DNA from: Lepidodermella squamata
Taxonomy: Eukaryota; Gastrotricha
Direction of reading: 5' to 3'
NCBI GenBank assembly: GCA_047495785.1
Contig: JBLDXI010000009.1
Coordinates: 434,001-498,000 of the forward strand
Length of the DNA: 64,000 bases
The translations under genes were made by a program, and so were the position numbers. The notes below the pieces were generated by a model that worked only from the letters and a program-made list of their open reading frames with translations, did no database searches and was not told the origin of the DNA. This document shows, in pieces, positions 40,109 to 49,756 of the stretch. The stretch's first letter is position 1. Every line of letters starts with the position of its first letter.

Positions 40109-42907
40109 TTATTGCCTGATAACCGAAAAAGCGAAGGCGTGAATAGCGACTAGCGCACCGACGGCGACGCCAAACGCGATGAGATCGATGAAACCAATCA
40201 GGGAGAATTTGCTGCAGGTTCCCGGCTTTGTAAATTTCTCCTCTCGAATGTAAACCAACCAAACTGTTACCAATTGATACAAAGTGCATGCAACTGAATA
40301 GAATGTAAGTAGTAGAAGATATTGCGGTAGAAGGACTTCTTGCGACGTTTTCGGAATGTTGTTATTTGCTTCGCTTTGGCTGACACAAAGCGCGAGAAGA
40401 ATGGTCACGGTGAAAGTTGGCCGTTCGGCTGTTTCTGGCGAGATCCAGAACGAGAAGAGACTTAGCAAAGCTAACGCAATAGAGGGTAGGATGAAATTAA
40501 CGATATAGTAATCATAGAGACGACTCAAAGTGATGCTGAAGGTAACAGTGCTCGCAGTGTTAGCGTTGGAGTGTAGAATGGTTTCTCCATCAGAAGATTC
40601 ATAGCCTTCTATTTTCCAAATATCGCCGTCTCCACTCGACATAAACATCGTAGGTAAGCTGAACCTTACGAGATCAGTCGATCTCTGCAGGGCAAATGTG
40701 AAGTCACAGGTTTGCTTGTCGAACGGAAATTTCCGGAGATTCAAACCGCAACCGACTCTGAAAATGCCACTGCGAGTCCAGAAGAAAGTCAGCGTTCGGT
40801 TCGTCGAGTTTTTGGGTAGTGTTTGTATGGCGAGCAGATCGTCTCCAAACTCGTCGCCTTTCATAAACACATTTGTGTCACTCGTTATGAACTGAAGCCC
40901 AGGAATCCAGACCTGATCAGGCCTAGCGACGAACATTCGTTCCGTTGCGCGCATTTTCATTACTGAAGATTGTTATATTTTTAATTTTTAAATAGACAAA
41001 TCAGAAATATAGAATTGTCCCCAGAAATATAGGTCGAGTAGCTTTGACAATTCGATATTTTACGGTATAACATTCGTAAATCGTTCATATCTGAACTCGC
41101 CGCACTCGATTTACTCATCGCAACTCGCCTCCGGCTCGTCACGACTCGTAAATCTCGGGCGGCTCCGTACAGATATAAACGTTTTACTCATGTCATACCA
41201 TACAAATATAACAATTATAACCTGAACTGTCTTTCGAGCAAGTCGTGACACTCCAGATAAGAAGGAGAACGCCGTAAACCGAGAATGTCTCCTATATCAA
41301 ACAAGAATGAGGTGGAACTGGATGCAAATATTTTAGCTAACCGTGACATCGTCAATGTCGTTGATTCGCTCGACGCTGAATGCAATAGTTATGATGTTTT
41401 GTTGGCCATTGTTTGGAGGCGCTGCTTGATCCGGGGAGAAGTCGTCGCAGACTTTGGCAACTTGGCTGGCAGTTATCACTGGTTTCGGGGTCTCAGGTGG
41501 AATGTCACTCGGGTACATAGCTGAGAGGCCAGAGGCGTTCAAAACTTGCGGAAGATCTGTCGTCGTTGTTGGATAAGTAACACGCTGGGGATTAGTCATA
41601 ATTGTTTGTATCTTCGCTATATCGGCTGCGGTAACAACTTCCGATGTAGATTTGATTTCCATCCCTGCTGCTGCCGTAGTAGCGTTCTGGTTGAGTGTGG
41701 ATCCAGCAGTAGAAGCTGTAGAAGTAGCAGTCGTAGTAGTAGTAGTAGTAGAGGTAGCAGTGGTAGACGTTTTTGCCGCCGTCGAAGTACTTTTCGAGGT
41801 TGTTGACGTCGGCGGCGTTTGAGTTGTTATCGGAACTTTCGAGTAGAAGTCTATGCTCTTGATTCTCATTTCGTCGGCTCTATCTTTGAAGTTCCGCGCT
41901 CCGATTCCAAACGTCAGAGGAAAAGCGTTGCTAGGTATAATTTGGCTACTATCAACGTTGACACAATCACACTCCTTAGTGGTAACATCGTCATATCTAG
42001 TGAAGCTAACCTGCGTTGTAATATATTTCAGAACGAATAAATTGCTATATCTAAAAATACTTACGAACATCTGGATACCGTCAGTCCTTATCTCGACCGT
42101 TATTTTTGAATTCATGTATCCGTCGCCGTCGCCTTTACCTACACATTGATCATTGCGCATGTGGCCATCGCTGTTCGATTTCCCGTCATCAGAGCTGAAC
42201 TTGTTAACATCGCTATTCTTGTCTTTATTTATGCTTGATATGGTATAAATGCTCTTTGCATAAGGATTCAGAAAGAAGCCCACCCCGACAAATTTTCCAG
42301 ACCCTTCATGAACGCCGTAAACGGAATCGGGAGGCGTGGCTACGCTCGCACTAGACACAAAAAATATTCCGAAACCGCTGGCTCTAGTCTGCGTGATATT
42401 TGGACCGAACTGAAGCACGATTCTAATGTAGACGTCTTTAAGTGAATTGAGTGAAGGAAGTGGCTGGCAGTCGAGGAAAAAAGCCGTATTAAATTCAAGA
42501 TTCAACTACCATTTAGTACCGTATTACTCCAAAATCCAGCTTCTTGCACTGAATCCAGGGTCAAAGTATTCGTCATCCTGATATCAGTTGGAGTGTCGGT
42601 CGGCTGTGGAATCGATGGGCTGGTTAGAAACCGCCAATTGCCTTAAAACAGAGCGCAAATGTAAAACTGTGCGGAACAAATTGAAGCTAAGCATTATAGC
42701 TAATACCTTTGTCACCATTGTAAGATAATCCGTCGATACGCTGCCAAGATGTCTGGATATTTGTAAGCACCGCTGAAGAAGAAAAACCCAGTTAGGACAC
42801 GACTGTGCGGCGAACAATTTCGCTCAAACCCCTCGGGGCCGGAATTCATTACCTTGCGCTGCATTCGACATGACCACAACCAACGAGATTACTCGCAACA
42901 ATTGCAT
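40109..42907 (-). CDS. L-type-lectin-like domain fused to a Cys-loop channel (paralogue A)
   Basis: Seven exons join in phase into 744 residues: 42853-42907, 42707-42772, 42520-42641, 42065-42463, 41342-42010, 41222-41291, 40109-40962. Order: signal peptide (about 1-18, MQLLRVISLVVVMSNAAQ), L-type-lectin-like beta sandwich (about 30-285; QEAGFWS, ASGFGIFFV, VYGVHEG and FGIGARNFKDRADEMR match the ERGIC-53/VIP36 pattern), a Thr/Ser-rich stalk, then the channel beginning CDDFSPDQAAPPNNG. The Cys loop (CGLNLRKFPFDKQTC, Cys about 532 and 546) has the standard 13 residues. Four membrane helices follow, with a very short M3-M4 loop. Acts at the cell surface; ligand unknown. The Glu-Arg before M2 suggests cation passage, by analogy with acetylcholine receptors. 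Sister of the gene at 43429-45795. Confidence 0.87.
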
Positions 42908-43366
42908 GCTTAGAAAGTGTAGATTACTATTGCTAGAAGTTATTCTGCCCGGGCAAGCTACTTTTTCGTCAGCCACGCCCTGGGAAAAAAGATGCTTCTT
43001 TCAATTAATTGGCACACAGCGCAATTTAACGAGGAAAACATGCATTGCAAACAATTTTTAATGAACTGGAGTGGTGGCTGGAGGGGCTCATGGAATAACT
43101 AGCTGAGGAAGGAACAAGTAGACACCTGCTGTGAGACTCGATTGAGTTTCAAAAGCCCTCCGTTCTGGTTCTGGTTAGAGCTGCGTGAACTAGGACTAGA
43201 TTGTAATGTAGCTCGACATATCCTCCATTAATTTCTCACAGAGGTTAAGGACGAATAATTTTGAATTTTCCACTCTCGGTTTACACTTGAATAACCTTCA
43301 AATAAACCAATCTTATGGAGTATTCATACGATAAGTCAGTACAATTCAATGTGTAACAACGCTCCG

Positions 43367-43372
43367 TTTATT
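43367..43372 (-). terminator. Polyadenylation signal of lectin-channel paralogue B
   Basis: AATAAA on the minus strand, 57 bases past the stop codon of the 43429-45795 gene. Confidence 0.55.
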
Positions 43373-43428
43373 CCATCTTCAAGTTCATATGGGCTAGAAG
43401 AGTGAAAATTATGTAAAAGTTTTGCAGT

Positions 43429-45795
43429 CTACGACTTGATAACGTAAATTGCATAGCCATGAATCGCAGCTATAGCAGTGATACTGGCTGCAAAAGCCAG
43501 GACATCCAAGGTGGCCAGCAATGACAACTTTCCGAGCCCGGATCCTCGCTCTGAAACTTTCTCGCCACGAACGTAGGATAGCCACAGGGCGAAAAGCTGG
43601 TATAGAGTAACAACAACTGCGTAGAAGGTCAGCGCGAATAAGTATTGCGGTAGCAGTACGCTCTGAGAAGTCTTCGGGATACTGCTGGTGGCGTCTGAAG
43701 TTCCAACAGCCAGGGCTAACAGCAGTGTAACAGTGAAAGTAGCCCGCTCAGCAGTCTCGGGTTTCAACAAAAATGAAAATAGAGTCAACAGCGATAGAGC
43801 AAGGTTAGGTAGAATCATGTTGACGACGTAGTAGTAGTACAGACGTGACAACGAAATGCTGTATGTCACCTGGCTGACAGTGTTTGCATTCGAATGCAAA
43901 ATTGTTTCGCCTTTTTCGAACTCGCAACCCGTTACCTCCCATACATCAGCCCCAATTGCTGTGCAGAATACGTAGGTTTTTTCGAATATGACAAGATTGG
44001 AGCTGCGGGTTAGTGCAAACGTGAAGTCGCAGGTTTGCTTGTCGAACGGGAATTTTCGAAGATTCAAACCGCACGAAACTGTGAAGAGGCCACTCCGCGT
44101 CCAATAGAAGTTCAACGTTTTGTTCACCTGATTCTTCGGTAATTTTTGAATAGCGAGTAGGTCGTCGCCAAACTGATCGCCCTTCATGAAAACATTGCTG
44201 TCACTTGTGAGGAATTGAACGCCAGGTATCCAGACTTGGTCTAGCGATGGCACGAACATTCTCTCGGCTGGTTTGAAAACGGAGTCGCTACTTTCGACAG
44301 GGCACGTGGTTACAGCCCAGTGCATGAACAGAACACCGTAAATCGTGAATGTCTGATCAACGTCGTCGATGGAGTTCATCCGCTCGATACTGAATGCAGT
44401 GGTGAGGCGGGTAGGGTAGCCGTTGTTAGGGGGCGCTGCTTGGTCAGGACTGAAATCGTCGCACTGCTGTTGTACCTCGGTGACATTAACAGTAGGCTCG
44501 GCTGTTTCCGGCGCCTCTTTCGCATCTTTCGAGTAAATATCCGGCAACTTCTCATAGACGACGATCGGCTCTGTCTCAACGGTTGTAGCTTGTGTCGCAA
44601 TAGGCGCTTGCGTTACAGTACTTGGCGATGGTGGCAAAGTTGGCGGCTCTGCAGTAATCGGAGGATTCGCTATAGTTGTCGAAGTAGTTGGGCTCGGCGT
44701 TGTAGTAGTGCTAGTAGTAGTTGGTGTTGCTGTAGTTGATGGCGTAGTAGTTGGTTTTGTTGTTGTAGTTGTTGGAGAAGTGCTTGTGGTTGTTGTAGTG
44801 GTTGTTGTCGTCGGTTTAACTGGCGTAGTTTCGGCCGGATCTTTGAACCAAAATTCAATGTTCAAAACTCTCATTTCATCAGTGTCAGTTTTGTATGTTC
44901 GTGCGCCTATTCCGAATATGACTGGTTGGTCTTGGCTGGTGGTAATGAGGCTGGTTAGGGGATATTGCGTAATATCACAAGCTTTGGTTTGACCATTGGC
45001 CGTAAAAGTCATCTATCGAAATAGAGATTTGTAACTTCCGATAAAGGTTTTACGATCAATACATACCCACATATGAGTGGGGTCGGTCTCTATTTCCACT
45101 GTAACCGAAGACCTGTCTGGCCCAGCGTAAAACTGGTCGACAGCAGGAGGAATGCAATTGTTACCCACAGATTGCGATGCGGCATCGAAAAGTGTACCGG
45201 ATGGCTTCTTAGCAGTTGTTATCGTGTAAATACCCTTGAAACTTGGATTTAAAAATGTGCCCAGCCCGTCAAATGTTTTCTCCGCAACGCCATAAACACT
45301 AGTTGCAGCAGCTGCAGGTCTGACAACGGTGCTATCTCTGACGAAGAAAATTCCGAATCCGCTGGCACCAGTTGAGCCTTTGTTGGGTCCAAATTGAAGA
45401 TCAACTTTCACGTAGATATTTTTTAGCGTTAACAGGGGCTATGAGTAAGAGTTTTATGTAAATTTAAATTTTCTTGTCTTGACCCGTTAAATGGTACCGT
45501 TTTACTCCAGAATCCTGCTTCTTGTGTACCAGTCGCATTCGTTGTCAATCGAACCTGGGGCGAAGGCTGCGAAACGTTGGTGTAGAGATACCAGTTCGCT
45601 GTAATTAAATTTCGGAATATTATTCAGCGTCTAGGTCTGAAAAAAGAACAAACCGAGATTCCCGTCGATAAATGAAAGTTCATCGATTCGACGCCAACCA
45701 GCCTGAATGCTTCTACTAACTGGTGGAACGCCTTCAACAGGCAAAGCCTCCAAGAGACCGGTGATGACCATCAACAGCATACGTGCAGAGGACAT
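43429..45795 (-). CDS. L-type-lectin-like domain fused to a Cys-loop channel (paralogue B)
   Basis: Four exons, 45654-45795, 45498-45598, 45067-45438 and 43429-45012, join in phase into 732 residues. Signal peptide about 1-22 (MSSARMLLMVITGLLEALPV); lectin-like domain about 30-262 with QEAGFWSK, GASGFGIFFV, VYGVAEK and FGIGARTYKTDTDEMR; Thr/Pro stalk about 265-355, close to pure Thr in places and likely O-glycosylated; channel from about 388. The Cys loop pairs Cys519 with Cys533. Helices: M1 about 596-621, M2 about 627-648 (after PETAER), M3 about 657-685, M4 about 699-728, leaving only about 14 residues between M3 and M4. The third intron falls inside the lectin domain at the same place as in paralogue A, but the stalk and channel are one uninterrupted exon here. 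Ligand unknown. Confidence 0.88.
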
Positions 45796-47756
45796 TTTGC
45801 GTTACTTGGTTACTTGTCAAGTCTCTTCATCAAATTAGAACTGTTGCGAGGAAAATTCTGCGCACATCCGCAGTCGAAGGCAACATCGAACAGAAGGTGT
45901 GTAAATAGCTGGTGGTGAAAATAACCATGCAAACATAAACACATTTTAATTGCCATCCGCTTCTTCGACACATGTTTTTTCTTCGCTTTTCAGCCGTGTT
46001 CCGATACAATTATACGGCCTAGGCACCGTTTCGAAGCGTTTTTTATTTGCCTAAAACATTACACACCCTATTTCTTTTCAACCTGTATATGGGTGTGGCA
46101 AAAAGCGAGAGCCAACTCAAAATTTGAGAAAAAATGCGTTTTCGCTGAATCGCCCAGCTTCATTTTTACTGGCTCATCTCGGTTGTCGATATGAGATATC
46201 GCAAATTTTCTTCTCACTTTAACGCAGAAGATAACCTAATGATTTGCGTATTTACTCTCCAGTCTGCAGACTGAACTGAAAAACTGAAACTTGATTCTGC
46301 TTCGATGATGAAAAACGGTGAAAAACGAGGCTCACGATTGAAGCTTTCAGTTAATTTTTTGCCTTCGTCGGATTTTGCACTTACAGCTCGACACACACCG
46401 GCGTTTAGTGTTTTTTTAATTAATAGCATCAAGGCTATTAAAGATCTTGGGACAGTTTTTTTTAAATGATAGCGATTAGACTTAGGTCTGAAGTGTTGAA
46501 TTCAACAATAAATTTTGAGGGAAAACACCTTGCGGTCATGTGCCAGGTCAAAGAAAACACGCTACCTCTGTTTTTTTACGAAATCAGCTGACTATGAGAT
46601 AGCAATTCCGGAAAAAATCATGGCAGATAGTTGGCATCATAGGCTTCCAAAATAAATATCATAATCTACACAGGCTCTACACCTTTAACACACAGGAATT
46701 TCTTTAAATGAATACACATAGGCGTGTGTTTCGACTAATACGGGTTAACTATTTTAACTTTTAACTTTTGATTTTCGAACGATTCGGCTCGAATTATTGC
46801 GCTTATCTATTGGCTCGTTTAATTAATGTCAGTCGGCAAAGAATAATGAAGTATGAATGGCACTAAGAAACTTTGCCTCCCACTGTAGGTAGCCAAAAGC
46901 GGTCATTTTGAATTTTTTCTAAACTTGTTTGATTGAACTAATAGGAAGACAGCTGCGGCTTTCGAAAAGCCGCTAAAAGCTTTGAACAAGTGGTCAAAAT
47001 TGACCTATAACTCAAAAATTCACATGTTCAAACCATTTATCTCTCATCGTTCTCTACCTAAATCTTGTTTATTTGCAGAACATATTTCTATAACTTTGGG
47101 TTCACGTGCCCAATAATTTCTGAGTTTTCATTTCGAATTTGTTAAATCACGAAATGTTGTATTTTCCTGGCAGAACAGGATTGGCTGGGACAAAACCAAA
47201 GCCATTGAAATCCGCTCTGCAAATAATGAACAAGCGAATTGAAGGGCGAAGAAGCTTGATTGTCTTCTCAATGCTATTCGACTATTATTTTGCGCCTAGA
47301 TTATTAAAGCCGGAAAAATAATCAACCGTCACCATTCAACTTTGTTAGTCATCTGTCATTCTACATTCCATCTCTCACGTTCACAGCGCGAAGTCTGCGT
47401 CCACGCCCTTTTTTACTGTGTTTTTGCCGTGATCGTTACCGTACATTTTCCGTAGTTTTACGAGCTGTTAAATCAATCGCGTTTTTCATTTGCCGTGATT
47501 TACGAGCTAACTTATAATAATAATTTTACCGATAATCATTTTACCGTGTTTTTACGAGATCCAAAAATGATTAGACCGTCGCCCAACCACGTACCAGCTA
47601 GGATTGGCGCGCGGATTAACATCGGTGATCGAACAGAAACGGTGCTTTTCGCTTGGTATGGCGACAAGCCATACTTGTTAATTCAATTTCTGAAGGGCGA
47701 TTCACAAACTCGTGTTTTCCTCATGAATGATGTAAAAGATTTTTTGCAGGCTCACT

Positions 47757-47945
47757 TGAATCATGAACGATGAACGAAACCCTTTCACTAATTATTTCAT
47801 AATTCATGATTCAAATAGCTGCTTAGCCAATTCTTTTCTTTTTATATGCGGTCAAAAAAGGAATGCGGCCGCAAGGCACAGAACTCACGACACTTGGCAC
47901 TTGGCATGATAGTTCGAGTTTAACCCACTGTGCCACCAGTGAGCT
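47757..47945 (-). mobile_element. Fold-back repeat, left arm (short TIR element plus tRNA-like SINE copy)
   Basis: The outer 60 bases begin TTGAATCATGAAC and end TTCATGATTCAAA, so the short unit is itself terminally inverted. The inner part (about 47863-47945), read on the minus strand, gives a tRNA-like sequence with GGTGGCACAGTGGGTT where an A box would be and GAGTTCTGTGCC where a B box would be. The whole arm is a diverged reverse complement of 48361-48546. Confidence 0.7.
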
Positions 47946-48360
47946 GTTGTTAATTCAGGCGTTTATGTCATCATCTCCTATTCTCGCTGTTGACTTAGAT
48001 ATTCTGAGCTATTGGGAAAAATGCATTAACAGTTCAAAAATTCAGTATTTTCAAAACCCATTTCAATAAATTAAAATCCTTTGACCTTTATCTTTGGCTA
48101 GAGCACTCTAATTGGGCCGATTAATTAGTCGACACTGATAAATCATTTTCTGAAATATTAATCAGGGGCTTCAAACTAACTGATTCAGTTATTTTTGGCG
48201 ATAATGATATCAGCCATAGCTTTGAGTCCGAATGGCTAGCGTTGAAGCGGGCAATGTTGTCGAGAAGAATTCGAAAATTGAATTAACGCTAGTTCTGCAG
48301 TTCTGAGACTGCAAGTCAATAGCAAAAATGGAACATAATGACAGAAACGCCCGCAATCAC

Positions 48361-48546
48361 CGAAGCTCGCTAGTAGTATAGTGGTTCAGCTCAGAACGTG
48401 CGATACCAACATCATGGGTTCTGTGCTCAGTGGCGGCTTCGTTTTTTTTCGATCAACACAAAGTCGCACACAAAAAAGTCGCTATTTGAATCATGAATTA
48501 TGACAAATAATTTGTGAAAGGGTTTCGTTCATCGTTCATGATTCAA
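48361..48546 (+). mobile_element. Fold-back repeat, right arm (tRNA-like SINE copy plus short TIR element)
   Basis: Starts with a tRNA-like block, 48361-48441: CGAAGC at the 5' end pairs with GCTTCG at the 3' end, TAGTATAGTGG fits an A box, GGGTTCTGTGCTC is a degenerate B box within a TGGG/CTCA arm, and a T run follows at once as for RNA polymerase III. The outer 60 bases repeat the TTGAATCATGAA-ended unit of the left arm in opposite orientation. Confidence 0.7.
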
Positions 48547-49242
48547 ATGGCTTCTCGGCCGTTTTTTGCAAGAGATGAATTTTGCGCATAAAAAAGAACG
48601 ATGAATCATGAATATGTATTTTACACACGAGGTTGTGAACCCCACTTGATACTTCAAGCAGATCTTATATAGAGAAATACTTATAATTTTGTGCGCGATT
48701 TTTTTCTGTTTTCGCGGTAAAACTAGCAGAAAACGAGCGTCTCCTTGTGAATGAATACGGTAAAAAAAGCTACAGTAACAACAGGGCAACATTATTTTAT
48801 ACCGTGTTTTTACCTCAGTTTTGCTTGTGATTTCACGTATTTTTACGGAGTTTATTTTTGTCTTGTTCTTAACGCAGATCATGTTTGCCGTGTTTTTCGA
48901 AGTTTGATGAAGCTTTGCAGTGAAAGCCTCGTAAAACTGCAGCAAACTTTGTATTACGTCTTGTCTCGAAGCTTGCGTTATTATATACAGTTATTACGGA
49001 AGAAGGATAAGCGGAATAGCGTTCTTATCGCTTTTTGCTTTTTTAGTCATTCAGTATTCAGTGTTTTGCGTTTCAACACTCACTCACACTGCTCTCACAT
49101 CATATGTGTGTGCGACAATGAAATCGCAACAGGAAACGGCAACAAAATAAAAAATGCACCTTAATAATTTTCAAATTGAAATTTGTCGAAAGCTGATTGG
49201 CTCGCGTCAGTGACTCAAAACACCAGATTTTTTCTATAAAAG

Positions 49243-49375
49243 GGAAGAAAGGAAGAGCGCCGCGCGCAGACCCGCGGCGCAATTGGAAGAGTTGGAAGAA
49301 GAAGTGGAAGAAGGAAGAATAGAATGGAAGAAAAGGAAGAATAAGAGAAGGAAGAGGAAGATGATGAATGATGAA
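49243..49375 (+). repeat. GGAAGA-type polypurine tract
   Basis: About 130 bases of almost pure purine built from GGAAGA and GAAGAA units, starting in a GC-rich CGCGCG patch. It lies 380 bases before the first syntaxin start codon. Confidence 0.75.
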
Positions 49376-49756
49376 TAAAAAACTCTTATCTGTTCCGACA
49401 TTTTTGAGATGTGATAACGAGTCGCTTGGCGTACGAAAGATACGCGTGCTGGTGGTCACAGACGCACACGGATAAGGGCGTGCCAATTGCACTACACTAC
49501 ACACGCTTTGCTGCACGATAAAACCGTACCATAACTAAAGCGACCAGGAAATGAAGGCGGACTTTATAATTCATGGCCTAACATGCCCATTAACACATGT
49601 ATAACCCGGTTAATCATCACATGAATGCACCCTAATCCTAATGTGTTTAGACGCGCCAAAAGTCTCGATTTCACTGTCCAAAATACGTTCACAATCCAAT
49701 AAACATAACATTTAATTTTAATTACTTAGATATTTATTTTATTGATCTGATGCAAA

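Larger units (their letters stand above)
45796..49756. other. Gene-poor region between lectin channels and syntaxins
   Basis: About 4 kb without a supported gene. It carries a fold-back inverted repeat (47757-48546), repeated CCGTGTTTTTAC-like motifs around 47400-47555 and 48790-48900, and a polypurine tract (about 49243-49375). Divergent promoters for paralogue B (minus) and the first syntaxin gene (plus) should lie at its two ends. Confidence 0.6.

Noticed and set aside
41285-41810. Plus-strand frames opposite the lectin-channel genes
   Set aside because: They are antisense shadows of the Thr-rich stalk coding sequence, reading as Ser/Arg/Val runs.
40109-45795. Horizontal transfer of the channels from bacteria, prompted by the short M3-M4 loop
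   Set aside because: The genes have spliceosomal introns, animal-type Cys loops with both cysteines (prokaryotic channels usually lack them), signal peptides and a mucin-like stalk.
47495-47773. A 92-codon plus-strand frame with a plausible globular middle part
   Set aside because: Its end lies inside the fold-back repeat, the same His-Leu-Asn-His-Glu-Arg ending recurs from the other arm, its start is within repeated CCGTGTTTTTAC-like sequence, and no splice context was found. It may be a relic of a mobile element.
48361-48441. A functional tRNA gene
   Set aside because: It has a closing stem, A box and T-run, but the B box is degenerate, no clear anticodon arm forms, and a diverged inverted copy lies 0.4 kb away. 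A tRNA-derived SINE fits better.
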